Origin: JAFEDN01 sp963712715
GTDB lineage: Bacteria > Pseudomonadota > Gammaproteobacteria > Coxiellales > Coxiellaceae
DNA: 64,000 bases
Direction of reading: 5' to 3'
NCBI GenBank assembly: GCA_963712715.1
Contig: CAVQJI010000034.1
Span: forward strand, 62,001 to 126,000
In this document: positions 34,862 to 47,146 of the stretch, piece by piece
Position numbering within the stretch: the stretch's first letter is position 1
Layout of the letters: each line of letters opens with the position of its first letter
Program-made: the position numbers and the translations under genes
The notes under the pieces: generated by a model
What the model was told of the DNA's origin: nothing
Databases searched by the model: none
The model's input: the letters and a program-made list of their open reading frames with translations, nothing else

Positions 34862-36888
34862 TCACGGATTTTCCAGGAGGAGCTGTCGCAAATCAGCTCT
34901 CATGGCTCTCGCGCGCAATTCCAGAATCGTATTATCTTTAATGGCATAATCTATTATTGGATGAGATAATCCCCATTTCGTTTGCATGAAGAAAATGATA
35001 GGGAGTTTAAGCTGCTCCTCTTTTGACATCTTATTAAGCAATTTTCCACTGACTGTCGCGAATACACTTATCAGCTCTTTTTTCTCGGATAATATCGTTG
35101 TATCTGTATTTTTTTTAAAAAAAACATTATTTTGAGAGTAACGGGAAATGGGGAACTCTTCAGCATAACCTTAAGTCTGAGCAGCTCCTCCAGCCTGATT
35201 TGGAGTGAACTCTCACCCCTGTAATAGATGATATTTATCAGTGATAGAGCTTCCGACGTGATTGCGTCCTCTTCGGTCAGGGAAATTTTTTGTCTTAAAC
35301 AGTTTATCCATAATAATTTATCCCCAAATGATTTTAATTCCGGGATTGAGCTATAGAAATTAAACTCCTCCATCGTCCTGATTGTTTTTATGTGATAGGA
35401 TTCTATGCTGACCTGCGGATAAAGTTTACGAATTTCACTGGATAGCTTTCGTAAGGTTTCGTTGTCACCATTCACCAATGAATCGCACATTTTATAAAAA
35501 AGATGCGTACTATGATGTGTTCCATACTCTTTGAAGAGTGAAGAAGTGATTAACGCTCCTTCTTCCGGACACGTGGGGTATTTTGGCCCGGTTTTGAATG
35601 AAAATGATATCAATGATGTTTTTGGAGAATGATGCATGAATTTGCACCTGGCTACTGTTTTCCGGACTCGCTCGACTTCACGAGGCGAATTGCCCAGATT
35701 TCCCAGGAGTAATAACGCCAGTTCCAGTAAATAAATCCGGCATTCTTTAGCAATGGTCTCCTGTAATTTGGCTTCCTCGAAGCGCGTATTTAAAAAGCGG
35801 GCAAAAAGGTCAAACTCCTGCACATATCGTTTGTGAGTGCGTAATTTTTGAAAAAAGTCAGAGATTTCGCCGGGAGGTAATTTTATTTCTCCATTTTTTC
35901 TTTCCAAATCCCATTCAGCTCCTGCCTCACAGAGCATTTGAACACATCCAAAATGATTGTAATGTATGGCAAATTCTAAAGCAGTTTGACCCCGAGAGTT
36001 TTTCTGATCTAAAAAATCCATAAATTCCTGCCTGGATAGGGATTTTTTTTTGATTTCTATTAAAAACATTAATTTCAAAGTATGACCTGTTTTTGCGATC
36101 TCCATTAATTCTGTCGGAACCAAATTATAATATGATTTTTCCTCGTCCTTTGCCTCCAGTTGATTAAGAACTCTGAGTGAAATTTTATTAATTTTTTCCT
36201 CAGAATCTGAGACATGTTTTCGATAAAATTCATTTCTATCAATATCAGGAACGCGAGGCACGGTATCGAAAGAGAGAAAGTGAATGGAAGTGACCATTTC
36301 TTTTTGCAAGCCAAGCGCTTTTTTAATGAATTTCGGGACTAGCAAAATTTCGGTTGTGACCCCCGCCAGAGAAGATGCAACGGAGCCGCCAAGTACGATG
36401 GGGGCAGTACCGTTGGCATCAATCAGGCAATAAGTGCGAGGGTCACTGCGCATCAAAGAAATGGCTATCGCGTGGGTTTCCCTCTTTGAGTCTTCATAAT
36501 TTGACCCAAAAACCAGAGTTTCACCTGGATTTTTTAGCCAGGCGCAGGCCTCAATAAAAGCGGCATCATCAAATTCGCCGGCGACGATCACCGGGCCGGC
36601 AAATTTATTGCCGTGATTTTTCATAACTGCTGAGATAAATGAATCCAGCTCGGGATCTTTAGGGACGGGTTTTCCAGCGAGTAAATCTCTTTCTAATGCC
36701 AGCAATTTGTCCACAGCACTTCGCCTGGAATCCAGTGTGTTCTCTGCGATGGATTTCGCCAAAGTGACTGCAAACCCAATGCAGCGGCCACCATCGACTT
36801 TTTTTAATTCAGGAATGTGTTGCTCTGCGTAAGCCCACATGAGGAGTAAAAGTCTGCTCTGATTGATAACTTCTGTTGACCTTGTCAT
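34862..36888 (-). CDS. Papain-like (C58-type) protease-ankyrin protein, possible -1 frameshift
   Basis: The zero frame gives 605 aa (to 35071). Residues 30-160 show a YopT/AvrPphB-like triad: C36 in GGRCIGFAV, H139 in ETHAIAISL, D157 in YCLIDANG, with spacing of 103 and 18 residues, close to the C58 family. One or two ankyrin repeats lie at about 295-345 (GQTALEFAIHYNHFGCVQML). At a U8A8 run (35109-35124) a -1 shift opens a frame of 82 more residues ending at 34862, 11 bases from the uvrC end; its composition resembles the rest. Absent a shift the protein ends IQIQRYYPRKKS. A host-directed effector is inferred. It sits between uvrC and pgsA, which are neighbours in E. coli. Confidence 0.7.
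35109..35124 (-). other. Slippery U8A8 tract with in-frame U_UUA_AAA heptamer
   Basis: On the coding strand the codons read UUU UUU UUA AAA AAA AUA. U_UUA_AAA in this phase is a classic -1 frameshift heptamer, and A8 tracts also cause RNA polymerase slippage. A -1 shift here enters a frame open for 82 codons. Whether it is programmed, a mutation or a sequencing error cannot be told by reading. Confidence 0.55.
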
Positions 36889-37037
36889 AGTAAAAATATT
36901 TCTGTTTTCTGTTTCTATTTTTTATTGGGAAAATGAATTCTATATACTTAATATTAAGAAAGAATTAAAATTTCAACTGCGTGCAGGCTTTCTTTAAACC
37001 TAAAAATTTGTAAATAAACGGCAAATCCGTCAGACTA

Positions 37038-37105
37038 GTACGCCATCCACTTAATTCCGTCTAGAATGGGATGCCAGAGTGGACGGAATTAAGTGGATGG
37101 CGTAC
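37038..37105. repeat. Inverted repeat with perfect 24-bp arms
   Basis: GTACGCCATCCACTTAATTC and onward (37038-37061) pairs exactly with 37082-37105 around 20 bases. It lies 40 bases upstream of pgsA. It is unrelated to the common palindrome core and may be a separate element or an mRNA leader structure. Confidence 0.8.
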
Positions 37106-37144
37106 CAGAGTTTCGGCGGCCCTCATTTCCTATAAAGAGTTGTG

Positions 37145-37717
37145 ATGAATTTACCTACAATTTTAACACTGTTACGCATTTTGGTGATTCCATTAGTCGT
37201 GGTTTGTTATTATTTTAGGTTTAGCGGTAGTCATGGATTAGCCGCTATTATTTTTCTGCTGGCCTGCGTAACTGACTGGTTGGATGGCTATTTGGCCAGG
37301 CGTTACAGTTTAACAACTCCGTTAGGGGCTTTTTTAGATCCCATTGCGGATAAATTGCTGGTTGCGGTGGTGCTCGTTATTGTTGTGGGCGAAGGTTTAA
37401 TTTTCGGCATAGCCATTCCGGCAGCGGTGATTGTCGGACGTGAAGTCGCCATTTCCGGTTTGCGGGAGTGGATGGCGGAGATGGGTAAACGCACCAGCGT
37501 GGCGGTGACTTTTGTCGCCAAAATCAAAACCGCGTTACAGATGATTGCCTTGATATTATTGCTTTGGTATGTCCCCGGGGGCGATAAATGGGTACTTTGG
37601 CTGGGAACTGTTTGTTTGTGGATTGCGGCGGTGTTGACCCTCTGGTCCATGGTTATTTATATAAGATTGGCCTGGCCGGATTTCAAGAAATCTGCGACAA
37701 TGCTGAAGTCCTCTTGA
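37145..37717 (+). CDS. pgsA: CDP-diacylglycerol-glycerol-3-phosphate phosphatidyltransferase
   Basis: Makes phosphatidylglycerol phosphate at the inner membrane. About 190 aa with four to five membrane segments. The CDP-alcohol phosphotransferase motif is complete: DWLDGYLARR followed by GAFLDPIADKLL with all conserved Asp and the Gly. I chose ATG 37145; a GTG lies just before it. uvrC upstream and tRNA-Gly/Cys/Leu downstream reproduce the E. coli uvrC-pgsA-glyW-cysT-leuZ order, except for the inserted protease-ankyrin gene. Confidence 0.95.
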   Translation: MNLPTILTLLRILVIPLVVVCYYFRFSGSHGLAAIIFLLACVTDWLDGYLARRYSLTTPLGAFLDPIADKLLVAVVLVIVVGEGLIFGIAIPAAVIVGREVAISGLREWMAEMGKRTSVAVTFVAKIKTALQMIALILLLWYVPGGDKWVLWLGTVCLWIAAVLTLWSMVIYIRLAWPDFKKSATMLKSS

Positions 37718-37752
37718 CATTGTCACAGGAAAAGCAATAATGTTCATCTCAA

Positions 37753-37826
<74 letters not shown>

Positions 37827-37846
37827 TGATTCTTTCGGGTCCACTT

Positions 37847-37917
37847 GGCTGGGTGGCAGAGTGGTTATGCAGCGGCCTGCAAAGCCGTGGACGCCGGTTC
37901 GATTCCGACCCCAGCCT
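37847..37917 (+). tRNA. tRNA-Cys (GCA)
   Basis: 71 bases, acceptor GGCTGGG/CCCAGCC, anticodon loop CTGCAAA with anticodon GCA, T-loop GTTCGAT. Corresponds to cysT. Confidence 0.97.
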
Positions 37918-37932
37918 TCTTTTTTTTGCATT

Positions 37933-38017
37933 GCCCGGGTGGCGGAATAGGTAGACGCAAGGGACTTAAAATCCCTCGGGACAAAATCCCGTGCCGGTTC
38001 GACTCCGGCCCCGGGCA
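37933..38017 (+). tRNA. tRNA-Leu (UAA)
   Basis: 85 bases, acceptor GCCCGGG/CCCGGGC, anticodon loop CTTAAAA with anticodon TAA, long variable arm (CGGGACAAAATCCCG), T-loop GTTCGAC. Corresponds to leuZ. Confidence 0.97.
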
Positions 38018-38242
38018 CTTTTAAATCAATGGGTTCGCTTTACCCTCTTAGCGGCTCTACAGACAAACGAAACCCTAAGCCGTAATTTTTCAATTTTACT
38101 ATATTAAAATCAATAAATTAAATAGAATTTATAATTTTTTAATTTAAATATACGATTTAATCGCAGGTAGAACTATGAAAAAAATACAAATGGAGTTATA
38201 ATACATTCAATTCTGACAACTACCCCCATGCGGAGACTATTT

Positions 38243-39604
38243 ATGAATTATAAAAGCATCGTCTATGTGATTTGTATTATTGGAGCTTTGGGAGGCTTAT
38301 TATTTGGTCTGGATCAGGGATTCATCGCCAATGCGTTTAACAGTATCAAAGTGGCTTATGATTTAAGCACTCAGGGCGCCGAGAAGTATGCCGCGATACT
38401 TGCGGTAGGCGGCGTCATCGGCGCTTTGCTTTCCGGAATATTCGCCCGGTTTCTGGGACGTAAAAAAAGTTTGGTCTTCGCAGGCTTAATTTTCGTACTG
38501 GGATCGGTTATTTCCGCTTTCCTGCCGCCGTTCCTGGTGCTAAAGGTTTGCCGGTTTTTCCTGGGTTTTGGCGTGGGAATCGCTTCCTTTATAACCCCGT
38601 TGTACCTCTCTGAAACCGCTCCCGCAGCCATTCGCGGTTCCATGGGTTCTCTGTTTCAATTAATGATCACTATCGGTATCTTTCTGATTGCGGTAACCAA
38701 CGTTTATATAGGCACTGTGTTTGTGGATGCCCATGTGGCGCTACCCTTAATGTTCCTGGTCATTGCCGTATTCGCCTTTTTAATGTTCATAGGCAGCCTG
38801 GTGCTTCCGGAAAGTCCCCGCTGGCTGATGCTGAAACAAAGAAAAGCCGAGGCAATCAGGGTCCTGCGACGCACTTTTAATACTCAGCAGGAAGTTGATC
38901 TGGAAATCGCAGAAATCGAACAGGTACTTACCGAGAGTAAGGGCGATACCCTCAAGTCCATTATGAAAAAGCATTTTGTGAAGATTCTGATTATCGGCGT
39001 GGTGCTGCAGATGTTTCAGCAGCTCGTGGGCATTAACGTCATGATTTACTATGCGCCCACTATTTTCGGTTATGCCGGCATGAAGGGCTTGCTGGCCATG
39101 CTCACAGTACCTACTGTCAATATGCTGTTTACATTTCCCGCCATTTACCTGGTTGAAAAATGGGGGCGGAAAAAATTGCTTTATGTCGGCGCCGTGATCA
39201 TGCTCATCAGCATGATGGCGGCAGGTTTGGCATTTCACTCCATAGGTAACGTCGCAGACGCTGCGCTGATTAGCCAAACGCCGAAAGCGGTATTGCTCAT
39301 TGCGGTGATTGTCTATATATTTGGATTTGCATTTTCCTGGGGCCCGGTGGCTTGGATAGTTTGTTCCGAAATTTTCCCCCTCAAGGGACGCGAAGTAGGA
39401 ATGACGATCACCACCATGGTGAACTGGACGTTCGCGGGTCTGGTGATGCGTTACGCATTAAGTTTTATGGAAACTTTCGGTAAGTCTTCACTTTTTTATT
39501 TATTTTCGGCATTTTGCGTTCTGGCCATTATATTCGTTGCAAAATTCGTACCGGAAACCAGGGGCGTCACCCTTGAAGAGTTGGAAGAACAGTTAAAGAG
39601 ATAA
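38243..39604 (+). CDS. MFS sugar porter
   Basis: Major-facilitator sugar:H+ symporter-like protein, about 453 aa, 12 membrane segments. Family signatures: GRKKS after segment 2, PESPRWLM before the central loop, GRKKLL after segment 8, and PETRGVTLEELE at the C-terminus. The ATG at 38243 follows GGAG at proper distance; an ATG at 38228 is the alternative. The sugar cannot be told. The MATE exporter starts 3 bases after its stop. The AT-rich leader (38018-38242) has a TATAAT at 38197. Confidence 0.9.
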   Translation: MNYKSIVYVICIIGALGGLLFGLDQGFIANAFNSIKVAYDLSTQGAEKYAAILAVGGVIGALLSGIFARFLGRKKSLVFAGLIFVLGSVISAFLPPFLVLKVCRFFLGFGVGIASFITPLYLSETAPAAIRGSMGSLFQLMITIGIFLIAVTNVYIGTVFVDAHVALPLMFLVIAVFAFLMFIGSLVLPESPRWLMLKQRKAEAIRVLRRTFNTQQEVDLEIAEIEQVLTESKGDTLKSIMKKHFVKILIIGVVLQMFQQLVGINVMIYYAPTIFGYAGMKGLLAMLTVPTVNMLFTFPAIYLVEKWGRKKLLYVGAVIMLISMMAAGLAFHSIGNVADAALISQTPKAVLLIAVIVYIFGFAFSWGPVAWIVCSEIFPLKGREVGMTITTMVNWTFAGLVMRYALSFMETFGKSSLFYLFSAFCVLAIIFVAKFVPETRGVTLEELEEQLKR

Positions 39605-39606
39605 AG

Positions 39607-40998
39607 GTGTCTGATCCGGTTACCACTTTAAGCTTGAGTCAAGCCAGTAAAAAAATAGTGCCATTGGCATTGACCATGGCGGGTACCCAATTCCTCAACG
39701 TAGCCAGCGGCTTTTTATGCATGGTCATGCTGGCACATCTGGGGCACCAGGTATTGGCGGCCAGTGCTTTAATGATCAGTACACAAATCACTATTATGGT
39801 CATAGGCATGTCGATCTTATTTTCGCTGAGTTTGCTGATCGGACATGCCTATGGCGCAAAAAATTTTCAGGCGATCGGCAATTTTCTTCAACAGGGCTGG
39901 ACACTGGCCTGTTTAATCAGCATTCCCACTATTTTGATTTTTTGGTTTATTGGCCCAATTCTGAAGGCGTTTGGCCAATCCCCAACTCTGATTCCGATCG
40001 TCACCCGATACTTTCATGCCAATGTCTGGGCTGTGCTGCCTTTTCAGCTGCTGGTCTGTAATCAGCAGTTGTGTTTTGGCACTCATCAACAGAGACTGAC
40101 GATTATCACCAGCCTGTGCAGTGTCTCGGTTTTATTAATCAGCGCTTGGATTTTAATTTTCGGTAAATTCGGCATTCCCGCGCTGGACGTTGCGGGGCTG
40201 GGCTATGCGATGGCTTTGCAGGGATGGTTTGCGTTTATTTTGCTGACTGTGTTGATCTATCACCGTCAGGGGTTTAAGCAGTTTGAATTATTTCGGTATC
40301 GCGTGCACAAGAATCGGGACTATCTGCTGCGTATGTTTAAAATCGGCTGGCCGATGAGTCTGCAAATGACGATTGAAATGCTGAGTTTTTTCGCGGTGGC
40401 GATGATGGTGGGCTGGATCGGCGCTAATGCGCTGGCTGCCATTCAGGTGGTTAATCAGTATTTATTTCTGACTATCGTTCCGGTTTTTGCGTTATCCCAG
40501 GCCTGCGGTATAACCGTAGGACAGGCCAGAGGCGCTGGAAATATGCATGAAATTAAAAATCTGGGCTATGCCGGTTTGCGGATTGCGCTGATTTGGGCAT
40601 CCGTGGCGGCGCTGGCTTTTATTTTATTCCCAAAATTATTGGCTTCTTTTTACTTCAATGTCGCGGATCCTGCCAATGCTTTAATTCTCCATTGGGTTAT
40701 CTGGTTATTTGTCATTGCGGCCTTTTCCCAGATTTTTGATGCGGTGCGCAATATCTTTACGGGGGCTCTGCGCGGTTTATTCGATACCCGTTTTCCCATG
40801 TATATCGGCTTTATTTCGATCTGGTTGATTGGGGTACCCCTGAGCTATGTTTACGCCTTTGTTTTTCACTGGGGTATCTTCGGCATTGCTTTTGGCAGCT
40901 TCACGGGTATGCTCGCTGGCGCGTTGATCATCACCTATCGGTGGCGGGTTCTGACTTCACATAATAGATTGGTAACACCGCAGCCTTCCAGATCATAG
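39607..40998 (+). CDS. MATE-family efflux transporter
   Basis: 463 aa, about 12 membrane segments, in two similar halves. The N-terminal half has PLALTMAGTQFLNVASGF and the second half GWPMSLQMTIEMLSFF, the usual start of each MATE repeat. Such proteins export drugs or metabolites using Na+ or H+ gradients. GTG start shortly after the sugar-porter stop, so the two are an operon. Substrate unknown. Confidence 0.9.
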   Translation: MSDPVTTLSLSQASKKIVPLALTMAGTQFLNVASGFLCMVMLAHLGHQVLAASALMISTQITIMVIGMSILFSLSLLIGHAYGAKNFQAIGNFLQQGWTLACLISIPTILIFWFIGPILKAFGQSPTLIPIVTRYFHANVWAVLPFQLLVCNQQLCFGTHQQRLTIITSLCSVSVLLISAWILIFGKFGIPALDVAGLGYAMALQGWFAFILLTVLIYHRQGFKQFELFRYRVHKNRDYLLRMFKIGWPMSLQMTIEMLSFFAVAMMVGWIGANALAAIQVVNQYLFLTIVPVFALSQACGITVGQARGAGNMHEIKNLGYAGLRIALIWASVAALAFILFPKLLASFYFNVADPANALILHWVIWLFVIAAFSQIFDAVRNIFTGALRGLFDTRFPMYIGFISIWLIGVPLSYVYAFVFHWGIFGIAFGSFTGMLAGALIITYRWRVLTSHNRLVTPQPSRS

Positions 40999-41166
40999 AT
41001 AAGCTCTCCGCTTTATACTCCTTGCTCGTGCCTGTGCGGGTTAAACAATATTTACTTGCAAATGCGCTCATTATTCCGCTCAGTTTAGGCTCACTTTCTA
41101 TTGACTTAGCTGGAACTGTTTCTATAATAAAGCACCATTCGGATATAGAAGAGAGAGGCTGGAGAA

Positions 41167-42083
41167 ATGAGTAAGAATAAATATTTTAAAATTCAGGAAT
41201 TTCCTGTTGATCACTTAAAAGTTGTTACCGATTTTCTTGGGGCGGAGGTGATTAATATCATTGTTTCCAGAGTGATGGCGGACAAGGTTAAGAACATTCT
41301 TCTTCGCAAAAAAGAACAGCATTTTAATTTTAATAAACGATTATCGAGGCTTCTTGATAAAACTGTAGAAGAGAAATTTTCCGGGAATAAACAGATAGCA
41401 GAACATTTAATGAGGGGCAGCAGGCAGTGCATTTTTGGCCTAACTCCTTCAAACCAGGATTGCATTCTAAATATATTGTGTCCTGAATACAAAAATTCCG
41501 GGATGTTTTTTTTTCAGAAGAAAGGCCTGGCGGCTGGTTTACAAAATTTTTTGAATATTTTTATCAATTTTCCGTATTACTGGTTCAATAAATTTATGCA
41601 GGTGGCGTTATCCTGCGCGCAACTCGAGGATGAGAAACTGGTTGCAAAAATACTCGCCCATCCCAAAACTTCTGCCAAAACTATCAATGAATCCGCGGAT
41701 GAGTCCAATGCGCCATTAATATGGGCTGTGCTGGAACAAAAGGAAAAAATTATAGAATTATTACTGAAAGATACCCGGACAGATGTCAATGTAAAAAATG
41801 CTGAAGGTTATACATCATTGATGCTGTTATTAAATATGAAGCTTAATGGGATAATAATAAATCCCGCCCTTATAAAAAAATTCGTGGATCATCCTAAGAT
41901 CCGTTTTGATACTCATGATTCGGGAGCAGGACCTCTGGATTTGGCGGAAGACGATGACCGTCATAGGATCCTTACCCGAATGAGTGAAAAATCAGTTCTG
42001 GCAGAAAACAGATTCAATGTCATCAGTCATTCAGTAAATAAAAATTGTCTTACCGGCTCGGCAAAGACTTTGACCTTAATTAT

Positions 42084-42087
<4 letters not shown>
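41167..42087 (+). CDS. Small ankyrin-repeat protein
   Basis: 306 aa. Residues 1-150 have no family I recognise. Residues about 150-280 hold two to three ankyrin-like units (NAPLIWAVLEQKEKIIELLL, GYTSLMLLLN, GPLDLAEDDDRHRIL). No signal peptide or membrane segment. GAGAGGCTGGAGAA precedes the ATG. It overlaps the convergent mccA by four bases. Given the other eukaryote-like genes nearby it may be a secreted effector, but a type IV secretion signal cannot be judged by eye. Confidence 0.75.
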
Positions 42088-44096
<2,009 letters not shown>

Positions 44097-44103
44097 TCCT
44101 GTC

Positions 44104-45711
44104 TCACATTCTGAACACGCCGAATTTTGTGGGACAAATGGGGGCGTTTAAAGAGGCGGATAAACAGAGTCCCAATACCCGGCGCGTATCCAGCGGGCTG
44201 ATCACGCCGTCGTCCCAGAGATGCGCACTGGCGTACCAGGCGTTACCTTGTTGTTCGTATTGAGCGCGGATCGTATCCATAAAGGAGTCGCGCGCGGTTT
44301 CCGCCCAGGCTTTATTTTGCCGCTTAAACTGCTCGTCTTTAACCTGCGTCAATACTCGCGCGGCCTGTTCCCCACCCATGACGCTGATTTTAGCGTTAGG
44401 CCACATAAATAAAAACCGTGGCTGATACGCGCGGCCGCACATCGCATAGTTGCCAGCGCCGTAACTGCCACCAATAATAATCGTAAATTTAGGGATATTG
44501 GCACAGGCCACCGCTGTGACCATTTTTGCGCCGTGTTTGGCAATACCTTCATTTTCATACTTCTTGCCGACCATAAAACCGGTAATATTCTGCAAAAAAA
44601 TCAGAGGAATTTTTCGCTGACAGCACAACTCGATAAAATGCGTGCCTTTTTGCGCCGATTCGGCAAACAGTATGCCGTTATTGGCGATTATGCCAACCGG
44701 ATATCCATACAGATGCGCAAAACCGCAGACCAGCGTAACACCGTAAAGCGCCTTGAATTCATCAAAATCGGAACCATCGATTAAGCGCGCGATAATCTCC
44801 CGAACGTCATAAGGACGGCGGGGGTCGGCATTAATAATTCCAGGCAATTCACTGCTATCATAGGCCGGTTCCCGTGAAGCCTGCGTGGCCAGATTCAGCG
44901 ATTTACGGCGGTTTAAATTGCCGACGATGCGCCTGGCCATTTCCAACGCCTGACGGTCATCCCGGGCATAATAATCCGCGACGCCGGAAATCCGGCAGTG
45001 TACGTCGGCGCCGCCTAATTCTTCGGCGCTGACTTCTTCACCCGTGGCCGCTTTGACCAGGGGCGGGCCCGCCAGAAAAATAGTGGCCTGATTTTTTACC
45101 ATGATCGATTCATCCGCCATCGCAGGCACATACGCGCCACCCGCGGTGCAGGAACCCATGACCACGGCGATTTGCGGAATATTCTGTGCGGATAAACGCG
45201 CCTGATTATAAAAAATTCGCCCGAAATGATCGCGATCGGGAAACACTTCGTCCTGGCGGGGCAGGTAAGCGCCGCCGGAATCCACCAGATATAAACAGGG
45301 TAAATGATTTTCACCGGCTATTTCCTGCGCCCGTAAATGCTTTTTCACCGTGACGGGATAGTAAGTACCGCCTTTAACCGTCGCATCATTTGCCACGATC
45401 ATGCATTCCTGTCCGGCGATCTGGCCAATTCCGGTGATTAAACCACCGGCGGGCACGTCTTCTTCATACAGCTGATCACCCGCCAGTGGCGATAATTCTA
45501 AAAAAGGAGAGGAGGGGTCCAGTAATTCATTAATACGGTCTCTGACCAGTAATTTGCCTTGTTCTAAATGTCTCTGCCGGGCCGATTCTGAACCGCCCCG
45601 TTGAATGTGCGAAAGTTTTTCGTTGAGAATTTTTATCTGCTGCTCCATAAGAGCATGATTGGATTTAAAGGTCTCGTCCTGCGGATTAATTTGCGTGTCA
45701 ATTTTAGGCAT
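44104..45711 (-). CDS. mccB: Methylcrotonyl-CoA carboxylase carboxyltransferase subunit
   Basis: Transfers the carboxyl group from biotin to 3-methylcrotonyl-CoA. About 535 aa from Met 45711, which overlaps the thiolase stop and fits the family start better than the longer frame. Both crotonase-like halves are present: GSCTAGGAYVPAMADE and GSYGAGNYAMCGRAYQPRF, and FLQNITGFMVG. The gene follows the thiolase gene with overlapping ends and precedes mccA by 7 bp, a clear operon. Confidence 0.92.
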   Translation of the reverse strand: MPKIDTQINPQDETFKSNHALMEQQIKILNEKLSHIQRGGSESARQRHLEQGKLLVRDRINELLDPSSPFLELSPLAGDQLYEEDVPAGGLITGIGQIAGQECMIVANDATVKGGTYYPVTVKKHLRAQEIAGENHLPCLYLVDSGGAYLPRQDEVFPDRDHFGRIFYNQARLSAQNIPQIAVVMGSCTAGGAYVPAMADESIMVKNQATIFLAGPPLVKAATGEEVSAEELGGADVHCRISGVADYYARDDRQALEMARRIVGNLNRRKSLNLATQASREPAYDSSELPGIINADPRRPYDVREIIARLIDGSDFDEFKALYGVTLVCGFAHLYGYPVGIIANNGILFAESAQKGTHFIELCCQRKIPLIFLQNITGFMVGKKYENEGIAKHGAKMVTAVACANIPKFTIIIGGSYGAGNYAMCGRAYQPRFLFMWPNAKISVMGGEQAARVLTQVKDEQFKRQNKAWAETARDSFMDTIRAQYEQQGNAWYASAHLWDDGVISPLDTRRVLGLCLSASLNAPICPTKFGVFRM

Positions 45712-46897
45712 CTGGCGCCTCGATGGCGATAGCGGTTGCCTCGCCACCACCGATACAAAGCGCCGCTATACCGCGTCGTAACCCACGCTGGCGCAAAGCG
45801 TGGACGAGAGTGACGATTATCCTCGCACCGGATGCGCCAATGGGATGTCCCAAAATACAGGCTCCGCCATGCACATCCACGCGCTGATGATCAAGTTTTA
45901 ATTCCTGCATGGCCACCAGGGTAACCACGGCGAAGGCTTCGTTAATCTCAAATAAATCCACCTGGTCTTTTGTCCACGCGATTTTTTTCAGCAAGCCGTT
46001 GATAGCGCCGATCGGCGCGGTGGTAAACCAGGCGGGTTCCTGGGCGACAGTATGGTGACCCATAATGATCGCCAGCGGCGATAAACCTAAATCTTTTGCC
46101 TTTTTTTCCCGCATTAAAATTAAAACAGCGGCTCCATCCGCCAGTGAACTGGCGTTAGCGGCGGTGATAGTGCCTTCTTTCTGAAATACCGGCGGCAGGT
46201 TCGGAATTTTTTCCGGATTGACGGAAAATGGCCCTTCATCAGTAGAGATAATTTCCGTTTGTTTTTTTTGGGTGACAGTGACCGGCGCAATTTCAGCATT
46301 AAACCAGCCTTTGCCGATAGCTGTGCGGGCGCGTTCGATGGAAGCCAATGCGAATTCGTCCTGTGCCTTACGGGATATTTTATATTTTTCAGCGCATTTT
46401 TCCGCGAAATAACCCATGTGCCGGCCTTTTTCATAAGCATCCTCCAGTCCGTCCAGCAACATGTGATCGTAAACGGTTTGATGGCCGAGCCGGTACCCTT
46501 GCCGTGCGCCGGGTAATAAATACGGTGCGCGGCTCATATTTTCCATTCCTCCCGCGAGCATGATGTGATGACTGCCCGCCAGCAAAGCGTCGTGCGCCAA
46601 AATAACGGTTTGCATGCCTGAGCCGCACATCTTATTAACTGTGGTGCAGGGGGTATGCACGGACAATCCGGCGTTGAGCGCCGACTGCCGGGCTGGAGCC
46701 TGGCCTATTCCTGCAGGAAGAACACAGCCGAGAAAAACGCCATCAATGTCTTTCGCTGGAGCCGGTAATATTTTGATTGCACTGCTGATGGCGGCTCCTG
46801 CCAGTTGCGGTGCAGGTGTATTCACGAATACGCCGTTGAAACTGCCGGTGGGAGTGCGCCTGGCGGCGATAATCGCGATGCGATCAGGTTGAGTCAT
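45704..46897 (-). CDS. Acetyl-CoA acetyltransferase (thiolase)
   Basis: 397 aa type II thiolase. The acyl-accepting cysteine is in NKMCGSGMQ at about residue 90, the histidine in GGACILGHPIGASGARI and the second cysteine in LCIGGGEA. It could cleave acetoacetyl-CoA, the end product of leucine degradation after HMG-CoA lyase, or 2-methylacetoacetyl-CoA from isoleucine. It is first in the run thiolase-mccB-mccA. No HMG-CoA lyase or methylglutaconyl-CoA hydratase is present in the window. Confidence 0.92.
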   Translation of the reverse strand: MTQPDRIAIIAARRTPTGSFNGVFVNTPAPQLAGAAISSAIKILPAPAKDIDGVFLGCVLPAGIGQAPARQSALNAGLSVHTPCTTVNKMCGSGMQTVILAHDALLAGSHHIMLAGGMENMSRAPYLLPGARQGYRLGHQTVYDHMLLDGLEDAYEKGRHMGYFAEKCAEKYKISRKAQDEFALASIERARTAIGKGWFNAEIAPVTVTQKKQTEIISTDEGPFSVNPEKIPNLPPVFQKEGTITAANASSLADGAAVLILMREKKAKDLGLSPLAIIMGHHTVAQEPAWFTTAPIGAINGLLKKIAWTKDQVDLFEINEAFAVVTLVAMQELKLDHQRVDVHGGACILGHPIGASGARIIVTLVHALRQRGLRRGIAALCIGGGEATAIAIEAPDA

Positions 46898-47019
46898 CTA
46901 ATTAATCTCCTGTCTCTATCGAATTGATTTTTATTGAATTAGATAGACTACCTATCTCTGTGGCTGAATACAATACCGATATGTTAAAGTTCACACGACA
47001 AAAAAATTTCCCAATATTT

Positions 47020-47118
47020 CGCCCTCTCCCCCGTACTCGGGGGAGAGGGCGGGGGGTGAGGGGGCTTTTGGGATACCCCCCTCACTCTAACCCTCTCCCC
47101 CAAGTATGGGGGAGAGGG
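47020..47118. repeat. Cruciform CCCTCTCCCC repeat, second copy
   Basis: Two hairpins (47021-47050 and 47091-47118), each CCCTCTCCCCC with its complement, joined by a middle section that also pairs (GGGGTGAGGGGG with CCCCCCTCACT). Same design as the insert in the MITE at 15779, but here no GAGCCTGTTCAAA ends are seen. It lies between the divergent thiolase and P-type ATPase-like genes and ends about 20 bases before the latter's ribosome-binding site. Confidence 0.85.
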
Positions 47119-47146
47119 AATAAATTTATATTCCAGGGAGGGGAAT

